A stretch of 64,000 nucleotides of DNA from Tepidisphaeraceae bacterium (GTDB lineage Bacteria; Planctomycetota; Phycisphaerae; Tepidisphaerales; Tepidisphaeraceae): positions 1 through 64,000 of the forward strand of contig DASYHQ010000022.1 in NCBI GenBank assembly GCA_035998445.1. The letters run 5' to 3'. Of this stretch, positions 9,235-17,574 are shown one piece after another. Under the pieces are notes generated by a model. The model was given only the letters and a program-made list of their open reading frames with translations. It was not told the origin of the DNA and searched no databases. The position numbers were made by a program, and so were the translations under genes. The first letter of the stretch is position 1. Each line of letters starts with the position of its first letter.

Positions 9235-9503
9235 TACTGCTTCTTCTGGTCCTTGTCGGGGTTGGTCGTGCCACCCTTGTTGGGACCGATCTTTCCAAGA
9301 CCCGAAAGATCCTCGGGTTTCACCTGCGCCGCGGCCCGGTTTTCACGCCGGATCGCGTCGTATACTTCCTTACGATGGACGCTGATCTCCTTGGGGGCAT
9401 TGATCCCCAGACGCACCTTGTCTCCGCGGATGTCGACCACGGTGACCTCGATGTCGTCCCCGATCATGATCGTCTCGTCGCGCTGACGGGACAGTACCAA
9501 CAT
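9234..9503 (-). CDS. csrA: Carbon storage regulator, translational repressor of flagellin
   Basis: 89 aa. CsrA is a dimeric RNA-binding protein that blocks ribosome access at GGA-containing leaders. The first 55 residues (MLVLSRQRDETIMIGDDIEV, VRLGINAPKEISVHRKEVYDAI) match the family closely. A C-terminal extension of about 30 residues (KPEDLSGLGKIGPNKGG...) is charged and likely disordered. The ATG at 9503 has an AAGGAG site; the frame stays open upstream to 9821 but that part shows no homology. Position between fliW and flagellin fits the FliW-controlled type of CsrA found outside the gammaproteobacteria. Confidence 0.95.
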   Translation of the reverse strand: MLVLSRQRDETIMIGDDIEVTVVDIRGDKVRLGINAPKEISVHRKEVYDAIRRENRAAAQVKPEDLSGLGKIGPNKGGTTNPDKDQKKQ

Positions 9504-9892
9504 GCCTGGCTCCTTCCATGTCTGACTAAAGCGGTGGACCGTTCGACGTCGCACATATGACGTCGATGCCACGCTTTGGAAGGCTCGGCGCCGTCGGGCG
9601 CCAAGCCTGCACCGGGGTGGGCAGTGCAACCGATGCGCTGGTGTGGTCGGACGGACCACGTCGCATGGATCGCACGGGCGAAGCGGGCTACAGATTGTAG
9701 GCCGCGCCGCGTTTGCCTCGCGATGCTCGCAAAAGATTCGCGTTTCGCCTGCGGTCGACTCCGTTCGACCGAGGCGCTGCCGGCGGTTTCTGCCCGGCAG
9801 GGCTGAGGCGACCGTGTCCAACGCAACTTGCGTCGCGTCGGGCGTTCACCTCCCGGCCGGGCTCATCAGTCCGGCCGCAAGCTAGCGTGCGA
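9504..9892. other. Gap between fliW and csrA, no gene seen
   Basis: No recognisable coding sequence or strong hairpin. The minus-strand frame of csrA is open through most of it but lacks conserved content. It probably holds a promoter or long leader for csrA. Confidence 0.4.
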
Positions 9893-10342
9893 TCACGCGG
9901 ACTTGGCCAGCGGCACCTCCTGCGTCAGCCGGTACAGGGGCTGTCGGGTCGTCCACTTCTTCTCGGTCAGCACGACCTGCGTCGCCAGGCGGTTGCCCGC
10001 GTTGACGAGGATCGGTCCGAGCAAATTGCCGGTCAGCCAGTCGCCGACCTTGTTGCAGATGACGAAGACCTGCGCCAGCGCGCTGTCGGTCATCATCAGC
10101 TCGGTCGCCGTCTCCTCGCGGATCGGCACGTCGTACTCCTTGAAGAAGACCGTCGGGTCGGCGACGACGAACGCGAGGTTCGGGTCGTCGACGCTCTGCA
10201 GCCAGAAGAAGTAGTTGTCGTCGCCCGTCGAGATGAGGGCGAACCGCGAATGGTCGGGAAAGCCCAGGAGGCCGCGGGTGAAGGTCATCACCCGTTCGTC
10301 CTCAATGGACAGCAACCCGAATCGCGTCGTCTGAATCTCCAT
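9893..10342 (-). CDS. fliW: Flagellar assembly factor FliW, CsrA antagonist
   Basis: 149 aa, the normal length. FliW binds free flagellin. When flagellin is exported, released FliW binds CsrA and lifts its block on flagellin translation. The family pattern is present: an N-terminal strand (MEIQTTRFGLLSIEDERVMTF), the RGLLGFPDHSRFALI motif, the FFWLQSVDDPNLAFVVADP motif and the ICNKVGDW / NLLGPILVNAGNRLATQVVL core. It lies downstream of flgL in the same orientation and is followed by csrA and flagellin, the classical linkage of this circuit. Confidence 0.95.
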   Translation of the reverse strand: MEIQTTRFGLLSIEDERVMTFTRGLLGFPDHSRFALISTGDDNYFFWLQSVDDPNLAFVVADPTVFFKEYDVPIREETATELMMTDSALAQVFVICNKVGDWLTGNLLGPILVNAGNRLATQVVLTEKKWTTRQPLYRLTQEVPLAKSA

Positions 10343-10721
10343 TCGAACTCCATTTCCAGTCGCGGGCCCGTTTGACTTGGGTCGCCCGCAATACCACCCG
10401 CGGCTCCACCGCGGAACTCCATGTTCAACTCATCTGCCCGAGCGTCCCTGCCCAGGCCATCCCGATTCCGAAGCCGGAAGGGGGAAGTGGGCAGTCGGAG
10501 TGAAAAACTCCAACTGCACACTTCACGCTTCAAACCTCTCGCTTGTTCCCTCTCCCGAAGCATTCGGGAGAGGGACCGGATCACACTCACCAGCTATCCG
10601 GCATTTTCTGCATCACTCGGCAACCTTTTCTGCGCCCTACCTGCATTCTCTGCGTTTTCTACGAACACCTCATACACCACTTATCCACACAGCAATCGTC
10701 GTGCCAGACTCTCAAACAAAA
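10343..10721. other. Gap between flgL and fliW, no gene seen
   Basis: No coding sequence supported. Contains a CTCTCCCGAAGCATTCGGGAGAGGG hairpin near 10550-10577 that could act as a terminator for flgL, and a pyrimidine-rich tract (about 10590-10700). Confidence 0.4.
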
Positions 10722-12635
10722 TCACCGCAGGAAATCCAGCAGCGACGTATTCGTCACCTGGCTCGTCGTCTTCATGCTCGCCTCGAGCATCATCTGCATG
10801 TTCGTGTACTTCGTGATCGCGGTCGTGTAGTCCGTTTCGTGCAGGTTAGCCAGCAGTGACTGCGTCGCGACGTTCTCGTCGGTAATGCGCGACTCGCGCG
10901 CTTCCAGCTCCTGCACGCGGGCCCCGGTGACACCGCGCACGCGGATGACGCGGGCGAGGTCTTCATCAATGCCCTGGGCGGCCCGGGTGATCGCGCCGGC
11001 GTCGCTGGCCCGCAGCGCATCCCGCAGCTCGGCCAAATGCGTGAAGACGCCCGTCGACTTCACGGCGTTCACGTCCGCGCCGGTGATCGTGCCACCGCTG
11101 GCCGGCGTCGCCAGCAACCCAAGGTCGCCGGCGGCCTGTGAGAAGTTGGCTGGGTCGACTTTGAAGGTCGCGGTGCCGGTGGTCGCGTCCGTCAGCACGA
11201 TGCCGTTACCACTGGTGGCAAAGCTCGCCATGGCGGTGCCGGCGGCGGTGTTGATCGCGGTGATGGCGTCGTTCACGGTCGTGAGACCGTCGAGGTCGAC
11301 GGCGAAGGTCGTGCCGTCACGCCGCGTGATGGTCAGGTCGTCCCCTGCCACCGTGCGCACGCCGCGCCCTTCGTTCAGGTCGGCCAGCAATGTCGCGGGC
11401 AACATGGTCCGCAGGCCGAGGTCGGCCGCGGTGGTGCCACCGTTCTCGGCGATCGTCATCTGCGTGCCCTGCACGGGGTTCAGCACGTCGATGCCAGTGC
11501 CGGCGTCGTTCAGCTTCGCCAGCACTTCCACGCCCGAGCCGTTGATCGCGTTCAACAGATCCTCGACCGTGTTCAGCCCGGCCATCGAGATCGTCGCCGT
11601 CGCGACGCCGTTGGCGATCGTGATGCCGCTGGCGCTCACGCCCGCGCCGTTGCGCAGGCTGGCGAGCGGTGTAAGTGGCGTCAGCTTGGCCTGCACGTCG
11701 CTACCATCGAGCGAGGCCACCGCCACTGCCTGGCGAATGCCAAGGTCGCGGGCGCTGGTGCCGCCACCCACATCGGTGATGGTGACCGTGCCGGTGCCGG
11801 GGGTGAGCGTGATGCTGTTGCCGTCGGCCGAGAGCGACGCGGTGACGTCGGTGGTGCCCGTGACCGCATTGATGCGCGTGATGACGTCACCGACCGTGTC
11901 GGCCGTCGTCAAATCGACCGTCGCGTTGCTGCCACCGTTGGCGATCGAGATCACGCCCTTGTACACACCGGTGCCGGTCGCCCCTTCCAGGTCCGCCAGC
12001 CGGGTGGCCGCGGTAATGCTGGGGGATAGATCCGCCCCGCCGCGATGGCGTTCGGAGGTGGCGCCGAAGACTTCTTGGGCGCTCACCATGAACGGCAGCA
12101 CGGTGTTCTCGTCGAACGTGTTCTTCAGCACGTCGTTCGAACCCGCGAACTTCACCCCACCATTGGTGCTGGTCACGAACGGCGACGTGTTCGAGCGATC
12201 GCCACCGTAGATGAACGTGCCCTCGAACTGCGTGTTGCCGTAGGTGACGGCCTGGTTGTACAGGTTTTCAATTAGCGCCGCGGCGCTCTGCCGGGCCGCG
12301 GGCGTGACGTCTGAGCCGACGTTCTGCGAGGCGATCTGCGTTGCTTGCCGCAGCAGGTCGGTGACCCCATCAAGCGAGGTATCCACGCTCGACAGCGTGT
12401 TCTTAGCGGCGCTGATGTTGTCCAGGTAGCCCTGGCGTTTCTCGAGCGTCTTCTGCAGCTGCTGGATGACGGCGCTGTCGCCCGGATCGTCGCTGGGCTT
12501 GGTGATGCGGTAGCCGGTCGTCAGCTGGTTCTGCACTTCCAGCAACATCCGCTGCGTCTTCGTCATGCTCGACGTGGCGACGCTCGTGCGTAGCAGGTTG
12601 CTGACGCGTGCGAGGTTGGTTGGAAGGACTGCCAT
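10722..12635 (-). CDS. flgL: Hook-filament junction protein FlgL with three internal repeats
   Basis: 637 aa. FlgL (HAP3) joins the hook to the filament. The flagellin-like N terminus (MAVLPTNLARVSNLLRTSVA, NQLTTGYRITKPSDDPGDSA) and the C terminus (ARVQELEARESRITDENVA, DYTTAITKYTNMQMMLEAS, ending NTSLLDFLR) define the family. Typical FlgL is about 300-400 aa. The excess is three tandem units of about 90 aa at residues 211-300, 322-407 and 415-507. Each has LADL-like, xGV, T-x-D-L and IN motifs and ends in DLG, matching Flagellin-IN-type repeats. They should form an enlarged surface domain. flgK lies 107 bp upstream, and a sigma-28-like promoter overlaps the flgK stop. Confidence 0.92.
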   Translation of the reverse strand: MAVLPTNLARVSNLLRTSVATSSMTKTQRMLLEVQNQLTTGYRITKPSDDPGDSAVIQQLQKTLEKRQGYLDNISAAKNTLSSVDTSLDGVTDLLRQATQIASQNVGSDVTPAARQSAAALIENLYNQAVTYGNTQFEGTFIYGGDRSNTSPFVTSTNGGVKFAGSNDVLKNTFDENTVLPFMVSAQEVFGATSERHRGGADLSPSITAATRLADLEGATGTGVYKGVISIANGGSNATVDLTTADTVGDVITRINAVTGTTDVTASLSADGNSITLTPGTGTVTITDVGGGTSARDLGIRQAVAVASLDGSDVQAKLTPLTPLASLRNGAGVSASGITIANGVATATISMAGLNTVEDLLNAINGSGVEVLAKLNDAGTGIDVLNPVQGTQMTIAENGGTTAADLGLRTMLPATLLADLNEGRGVRTVAGDDLTITRRDGTTFAVDLDGLTTVNDAITAINTAAGTAMASFATSGNGIVLTDATTGTATFKVDPANFSQAAGDLGLLATPASGGTITGADVNAVKSTGVFTHLAELRDALRASDAGAITRAAQGIDEDLARVIRVRGVTGARVQELEARESRITDENVATQSLLANLHETDYTTAITKYTNMQMMLEASMKTTSQVTNTSLLDFLR

Positions 12636-12718
12636 TTTGCTACCGACGTTTCACTGTTCAACCTGCGCCTTTCGCGAAAACCGCAAGCGGGCGCAACGCT
12701 TCCATCCTCTATTCGACA

Positions 12719-12744
12719 TTTATCGGTCGTGCCCGTGAATCTTT
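12719..12744 (-). promoter_or_regulatory. Putative sigma-28 (FliA) promoter of flgL
   Basis: On the minus strand TAAA, 14 nt, then ACCGATAA, close to the flagellar consensus TAAA-N15-GCCGATAA. The -35 overlaps the flgK stop codon. The predicted start site lies about 75 nt before the flgL ATG, which fits late-class expression. Confidence 0.45.
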
Positions 12745-14446
12745 ATCGGACGAGGCCCATGACCGTATCCATCAGGTCGTTCACCACGTTGATGAGTCGC
12801 GATGCGCCTTGGAAAGCACGCTGCTGTCGCATGAGGTTGATGGCCTCCTCGTCCATGCTGACGCCGCTGAGCGCTTCGCGCTGGTTGAACAGCGTGTCCT
12901 GCACCACGTGGGCCGCCTCGGCGTCGCTTTTGGAGGCGGCGGTGAGGACGGAAACGTTGTTCACCATCGCTTGATACGTTTCCTTTAGCGAACCATGCGT
13001 AAGCGAGCTCAGCGTTGCGGTTTCGAGGTTGGCGATGGCTAGGGCCGTCTGATTGTCGGCCGGTTCACCGTTCTTAGCCGCAGCGAGCAAGGCGGGATTG
13101 GCCTTGATCACGCTGCTCACGCCCATGTCGAACGCACTGCTACCGGTGAAGAACCCGTTGACCCCCAGTGCCGCCAAGGTGCCGCTGGTGTCCTGGCTGA
13201 ACGAGAACTCGACCGCGCTGCTGGCGGCGCTAACCGCCAGCTTGCCGGCAGTCGTGGAGACGTTCAGGCCGGTAATGCCCGCAAGGTCGGCGGCGAGGCT
13301 GTTGAGCGTGGTGTCGTCGGCGTTCAGACCGTCGGCGTCCACCTGCACCAGCGTGCTGGTGGTCAGGCCGGTCGCCTTCTCCTTCACGTGCACCACGAAG
13401 CTGCCTGATTTCGGCGTGAACTTCAGATTGGTGCGCGGATCGGTGAGTGCCAGCGCGGGGTCGTCAACGCCGTTGGTCGCGGTGACGGTCGACAGGTTGC
13501 TCGTGCCCTGGCCAGAGGCGTGCAGCTTGTTCACCTCGAAGATCATGTTCTTCGCCAGATCGTTGAACCGATCCGTGGTGGCGTCGATCGTGTCGCGCAC
13601 GCCCGTCAGGCCGCCGATCTGCCCGCCCTTGAAGGCCACGTCGGCGTTGTTGTCGGCGAAGATGATGCTGGTGTTGTGCTTGCCGTCGATCGTCTCCTGC
13701 TTGATCGCCAGGCCGCGGTTGGTGTTGCCCACGATCAGCGGTTCAGAACCGACGAAGACGTTGACCGAGCCGTTCGGCTGTTCGATCGACCGGATGTCCA
13801 TCAGTTCCGACAGCTTCTTGAGCGTGGCGTCGCGCTGGTCGCGCAGCCCGCTACTCTCGCCACCCGTGCCGGCTTCCGAGATGACGATCTGCTTGTTCAG
13901 CACCGCGATCTGGTTCGACAGGCCTTGGGCGTCGTTCGTAAGCGCCTTCAGGCGGTCGGCGACGTCGCTGCGGAGGCCTTCGAAGCTGGACTTCAGGTCG
14001 ACAAATCCGTCGGCCAGAATCTCACCGTTTTGCAGCACGATCTGGCGCAACGCCGCGTCCTGCGGCTTGTTGGCAAGGCTGGACCACGATTTGAAGAACG
14101 TGCTCATGGCCGTCGACAGGTCCTGGTCGCCCAGTTCGTTGAAGACGGACTCGACGCGCCCCATCCACAGCTGCGTGGTGTCGGCCGAGTTGCTGTCGCT
14201 GATGCTGGCGCGCAGGCGACCTTCGAGGGCGTCGTCGATTTGCCGCCGGATGGAATCCAGCTGCACACCGGTGCCCATGAAGACGCCGGTCTGGATCATC
14301 CGATCCTTCGCCGTCGACACGCTGGCGACCTGCCGCGTGTAGTCGGCGTTGCCGGCGTTGGCGATGTTGTTGCCCGTGACCTGCAGCTGCGCCTGGCTTA
14401 CCGACAGGGCAGAGCGACCAGTGAGTAGGGCTCCGGTGAGGGACAT
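12743..14446 (-). CDS. flgK: Hook-filament junction protein FlgK
   Basis: 567 aa, normal for HAP1. FlgK forms the first hook-filament junction ring with FlgL. The N terminus has the rod/hook family motif (LTGALLTGRSALSVSQAQLQVTGNNIANAGNADYTRQ). The C terminus carries the matching helix (SGVSMDEEAINLMRQQRAFQGASRLINVVNDLMDTV). Between them lies a helical D1 region (LRDQRDATLKKLSEL) and a variable domain. It follows flgN, its chaperone, by 99 bp; that gap is a family-F palindrome. The stop codon TAA forms part of the flgL promoter candidate. Confidence 0.95.
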   Translation of the reverse strand: MSLTGALLTGRSALSVSQAQLQVTGNNIANAGNADYTRQVASVSTAKDRMIQTGVFMGTGVQLDSIRRQIDDALEGRLRASISDSNSADTTQLWMGRVESVFNELGDQDLSTAMSTFFKSWSSLANKPQDAALRQIVLQNGEILADGFVDLKSSFEGLRSDVADRLKALTNDAQGLSNQIAVLNKQIVISEAGTGGESSGLRDQRDATLKKLSELMDIRSIEQPNGSVNVFVGSEPLIVGNTNRGLAIKQETIDGKHNTSIIFADNNADVAFKGGQIGGLTGVRDTIDATTDRFNDLAKNMIFEVNKLHASGQGTSNLSTVTATNGVDDPALALTDPRTNLKFTPKSGSFVVHVKEKATGLTTSTLVQVDADGLNADDTTLNSLAADLAGITGLNVSTTAGKLAVSAASSAVEFSFSQDTSGTLAALGVNGFFTGSSAFDMGVSSVIKANPALLAAAKNGEPADNQTALAIANLETATLSSLTHGSLKETYQAMVNNVSVLTAASKSDAEAAHVVQDTLFNQREALSGVSMDEEAINLMRQQRAFQGASRLINVVNDLMDTVMGLVR

Positions 14447-14447
14447 A

Positions 14448-14544
14448 GGGATTGCCGATTTTCGATTGCCGATTTGCGATGGAAGAGAGGGATAGCCGAG
14501 CGACCGGATTGCCCTTCGATCGGCAATCGCAAATCGGCAATTCC
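14448..14544. repeat. Palindromic repeat, family F copy 2
   Basis: Arms GATTGCCGATTTTCGATTGCC... and ...GGCAATCGCAAATCGGCAAT fill the flgN-flgK gap and would form a hairpin in the operon mRNA. Confidence 0.8.
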
Positions 14545-14545
14545 C

Positions 14546-15040
14546 CTACCCGACGGCTTCCATCATCCCGATGCGGGCCGACACGCGCGGCACGCCTTGT
14601 TTGGTGTACATGCCACCCTTCTCCATCGCGCCGGCGACGATGCGCACGACCGTGTTCAGGTGGCCCAGAATCGCGCCCGACACGCGGCTGGCGATGTTGG
14701 CCTTGTGGCTGATCATCGCGGCCAGGTCCGTCAGTTCCTTCCGCAGCGCCAGCAACTGCGCCTTGCGCAGCGGATGCAGGTCGGCGAGCTTGGCGAGCGT
14801 CAACTGCTTCTCGTCCACGCGCGCCAGCTTGGCGATCTGCCCCACCAGCAGTCGCCGGCGGGTGTCGAGCGATGCGATGCGCAGCCGCGAGGCTTCCTGG
14901 GCACTCGTGGCGCTTTCCAGCGCTTCCACGTCCAGCTTGCGCATAGCGGCCTGCTGCCGGTCTAAGTTGGCAAGCAGGTTCTTGTGCTCGGCCACCAGTT
15001 GCGCCAGCGTGGCTTCCAGATCAACGAACTGCCGTGACAT
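14546..15040 (-). CDS. flgN: FlgN-family export chaperone
   Basis: 164 aa, almost wholly helical. FlgN binds the C termini of FlgK and FlgL in the cytoplasm and delivers them to the export gate. The heptad-rich N half (LEATLAQLVAEHKNLLANLDRQQAAM), the LRIASLDTRRRLLVGQIAKLA segment and the LLALRKELTDLAAMISHKANIASRV helix match the FlgN pattern at low sequence identity. Position directly before flgK supports the call. Its start overlaps the end of the upstream rod-binding gene by 20 nt, so the two are translationally coupled. Confidence 0.75.
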   Translation of the reverse strand: MSRQFVDLEATLAQLVAEHKNLLANLDRQQAAMRKLDVEALESATSAQEASRLRIASLDTRRRLLVGQIAKLARVDEKQLTLAKLADLHPLRKAQLLALRKELTDLAAMISHKANIASRVSGAILGHLNTVVRIVAGAMEKGGMYTKQGVPRVSARIGMMEAVG

Positions 15041-15482
15041 CGGACCTCACGTTTCGGGAATTGCTGCTCGTGTTGGCCTCGGGCGACGCCTCGATCATTC
15101 GCGGCGCCGTCAGCGCGTCGGTGGACTCGATCTTCGTCGCGTCGGCGGCGTTCTTCTGCTGTGCATAGGCCTTGGCCGCCTCGATTTTCCGCACGATCGC
15201 GTTCACCAGCTTCTTACCGGTGCCGCGGCTCATGTGCTCGGCCATCTTCTGGTCGTACAGCGAGCCGAACGCGTCGCCCCCCTGCCCACCGGAGAACAGT
15301 TCCGACTTGAACGGGTTGTCGCGCGCCTGCTTCAACAGCGTGCCGTAGAAACTGGCGGCCACCCACTTTTCTGTCTGGTCGACAATTTGTTCGTGCTGCG
15401 TGCCCTTGGGCTTGGTCATCTGCCCGCGGAAGAGGGTGTCGGTGAGGCCGGCCTTCTGAGGTTGTTTTGGGGTAATGGTCAT
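15021..15482 (-). CDS. flgJ: FlgJ-like rod-binding protein without muramidase domain
   Basis: 153 aa. The segment VAASFYGTLLKQARDNPFKSELFSGGQGGDAFGSLYDQKMAEHMSRG matches the rod-binding domain of FlgJ, which caps the growing rod in the periplasm. Proteobacterial FlgJ carries a C-terminal peptidoglycan hydrolase. Here the protein stops after about 60 low-complexity residues (KNAADATKIESTDALTAP), so an unlinked enzyme would have to open the wall. It sits between flgI and flgN, the standard FlgJ slot, and overlaps flgN by 20 nt. Confidence 0.8.
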   Translation of the reverse strand: MTITPKQPQKAGLTDTLFRGQMTKPKGTQHEQIVDQTEKWVAASFYGTLLKQARDNPFKSELFSGGQGGDAFGSLYDQKMAEHMSRGTGKKLVNAIVRKIEAAKAYAQQKNAADATKIESTDALTAPRMIEASPEANTSSNSRNVRSDVTAVR

Positions 15483-15496
15483 TGTTCTTCCGTCTG

Positions 15497-15614
15497 GTTC
15501 CCTCTCCCGGTACTCCGGGAGAGGGTTAGGGTGAGGGTGATTCGAATTACGAGAATCGTCAGCAGTTCGAAGTCACCCTCACCTAGCCTCTCCCGGGGTA
15601 CCGGGAGAGGGACC
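15497..15614. repeat. Palindromic repeat, family C copy
   Basis: TCCCTCTCCCGG...GAGAGGG outer arms with GTGAGGGTGA / TCACCCTCAC inner arms, in the gap between flgI and the flgJ-like gene. Confidence 0.85.
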
Positions 15615-15621
15615 GGAGAGC

Positions 15622-16680
15622 TCATTCCACGATCAACTTCGCGTGCAGCTTGCCGGTCTTAAACAGTTCCTTCACGATCGTGATGCGGTCCTCTGCGGGC
15701 ACCTTGATCTTGTCGAGCGTGTCGACCAGATCCTGCAGCTTGGCGCCACCGGTGTTAGTCGTGTCCAAGGCCACCGCATCCCGCGTGTTCAGAATGGGCG
15801 TTCGCGGCGTCGCAACCGGCGTGGGGGAGATCGTGCTGATCGTCAGCCCCTTGTGGCTGATGACGACCGGGCTGATCTCGACGTCGCCGGTGATGATCAG
15901 CGTGCCGGTGCGGTCGTTGATCTGCACGCGCGCCTCGGTCGGCAGCAGCGGCACGGGCAGGCGCTGCACGCGGCTGATGAAGCTGTCCGGCCGCTCGCGC
16001 TCGATCTCGGGGATCGACACGATGATGTTCTTCGGGTCGATCGCGGTGGCGAGGATCTCGCCGTCGTTGCCCTCGGCGTCGTTGATGATCTTGGCGATCG
16101 TGCTGGAGATGGTCCAGCTGGCGGACGGGTCTTCGATGATCAGCGTGAACCGGCCGTTGTCGATGTAGTTGCTGGGCAGGTCGGCCTCCATCACGCAACC
16201 GCCGGGGATTTTGCCGACGACGGGTGAGGATGGGTCTTCCAGCACGATCGCGCCCTGCGCCAGCGCCAGCACCGCGCCGGTGCCCAGTGGGCCTTGCAAT
16301 GGCGAGACGATCAACCGCCCGCCACGCAGGCTCTTGGCCGAGCCCATGCTGGTGACGAAGACGTCCAGCTGATCGCCATCACGCGCGCCGTCCTTCGGCA
16401 CCGTGGCGGTCACGCTGACGACGGCGACGTTGCTGACTTCCCGCAGCTCGGCCAGCTCGGCGGGGTTGGCGAACTTGGTCAGCATCGCCTGCAGCGGCCG
16501 GATGGCGGGCAGAAAGTCGCCACCGTCGCCGGTGCCCTTCAGGCCGTAGACCAAGCCGATGCCGACGAGTTGATTCGTGCGTTGCCCGCCAATGCGGGTG
16601 ATGTCGGCGACCTTCACCGCCAGCGACGTGGCGGGCGCGATCGCGAGGACTGCGAGAATGATGAGGGTCTGTTTGAACAT
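15622..16680 (-). CDS. flgI: Flagellar P-ring protein FlgI
   Basis: 352 aa, typical length. FlgI forms the P ring around the rod in the periplasm. A signal peptide (about residues 1-21, TLIILAVLAIAPATSLA) is followed by VKVADITRIGGQRTNQLVGIGLVYGLKGTGDGGDF, the strongest FlgI signature. Later motifs are NVAVVSVTATVP, RDGDQLDVFVTSMGSAKSLRGG and LLPTEARVQINDRTGTLIITGDVEISPVVISHKGLTI. Flanked by flgH and the flgJ-like gene, the usual order. Its presence implies a Gram-negative-type envelope with an outer membrane. Confidence 0.96.
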   Translation of the reverse strand: MFKQTLIILAVLAIAPATSLAVKVADITRIGGQRTNQLVGIGLVYGLKGTGDGGDFLPAIRPLQAMLTKFANPAELAELREVSNVAVVSVTATVPKDGARDGDQLDVFVTSMGSAKSLRGGRLIVSPLQGPLGTGAVLALAQGAIVLEDPSSPVVGKIPGGCVMEADLPSNYIDNGRFTLIIEDPSASWTISSTIAKIINDAEGNDGEILATAIDPKNIIVSIPEIERERPDSFISRVQRLPVPLLPTEARVQINDRTGTLIITGDVEISPVVISHKGLTISTISPTPVATPRTPILNTRDAVALDTTNTGGAKLQDLVDTLDKIKVPAEDRITIVKELFKTGKLHAKLIVE

Positions 16681-16695
16681 GAAGGGCTCCGCCCT

Positions 16696-16777
16696 TTCGC
16701 GTAGGGGCAGGCCTCCGTGCCTGCCCTCTTCGTCTCGTCAGGAAAATGCGGGCAGGCACGGAGGCCTGCCCCTACGT
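16696..16777. repeat. Palindromic repeat between flgH and flgI
   Basis: GGGGCAGGCCTCCGTGCCTGCCC and its complement around a short loop. Would form a strong hairpin in the flgH-flgI intercistronic RNA. Confidence 0.85.
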
Positions 16778-16784
16778 AATGTCG

Positions 16785-17513
16785 TCAAAACGGATTCGCA
16801 CGGTCCAATAATTTCGTGAGCCAGCCGCGTTTCGTGTTGTCGCGTACGGCTCCCTTGTGCAGTTTCGTCATTTGCACGTCGCCCAGCTGCGTGCTCAGGA
16901 TCGTGTTGTCGGCCGTGATGTCCTCGGCACGGCAGACGCCGGCGATGATGATGCTCTGTTCCTCATCGTCGATCTTGATCTGCTTGCGCGCCTGCAGCAC
17001 CACCGTGTCGTTCGGCTTCACGTCGAGCACTTCCGCGGTGATGCGCAGCGTGACGACGTCCTTGCGGTCGACCGAACCGTCACCGGTCATCTCCCGGCTG
17101 GCGCTGAAGTTGACGCCGGGCGTCGCGCCGGTCGGCATCGCCTTGATGCGCAGGTTGCCGGGGTCGAGCTCGACGAACTCGCTGAGCTTGGCGGTGACGC
17201 TGGCTTCCTTCTTCAGGTCGGTCTTGCCTTCGGTTGTGTAGTTGCTCTCCTCGCGCACGATGATCGTCACGAGGTCGTGCTTCTTCAGCGTGCGGGGCTC
17301 GGGGGGCGTCACGCTGAACAGGCTCACCCCTGCCGCCTGCGGTGCGCCGTTGGCCTGGCCAGCGCGCATCAGCGATCCGCCACCCATGCGCAACTGCTGG
17401 GCTGGGGTTGGCGGCGGTTGAAGCCGCGCGACGGTGCTGGGACCTGGCGATGACGGCACTTGCGCGACGACGGGCGTGCTTAAGGCGATGGTCAACAGCA
17501 AGGCGCGCTTCAT
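16785..17513 (-). CDS. flgH: Flagellar L-ring protein FlgH, no lipobox seen
   Basis: 242 aa from the ATG at 17513 (MKRALLLTIALSTPVVAQ). A further upstream ATG at 17591 would bury the signal peptide and is rejected. FlgH builds the L ring in the outer membrane. The core (PRTLKKHDLVTIIVREESNYTTEG, DVVTLRITAEVLDVKPNDTVVLQARKQI, VCRAEDITADNTILSTQLGDVQM) is diagnostic. Enterobacterial FlgH is a lipoprotein; here the signal peptide ends AQVPSSP with no cysteine. FlgH may therefore be anchored by protein contacts alone, or a different peptidase site is used. flgA lies 61 bp upstream, flgI follows. Confidence 0.93.
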   Translation of the reverse strand: MKRALLLTIALSTPVVAQVPSSPGPSTVARLQPPPTPAQQLRMGGGSLMRAGQANGAPQAAGVSLFSVTPPEPRTLKKHDLVTIIVREESNYTTEGKTDLKKEASVTAKLSEFVELDPGNLRIKAMPTGATPGVNFSASREMTGDGSVDRKDVVTLRITAEVLDVKPNDTVVLQARKQIKIDDEEQSIIIAGVCRAEDITADNTILSTQLGDVQMTKLHKGAVRDNTKRGWLTKLLDRANPF

Positions 17514-17574
17514 AAATATCCCGTGTAACAGCTTGAATCGTGCTTCTTTTGGTCGCGGCCGCGTTGCGCGGGCC

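Noticed and set aside
10885-12210. 441-aa frame antisense to flgL
   Set aside because: Composition Ser/Val/Pro/Ala typical of an antisense shadow; flgL is certain.
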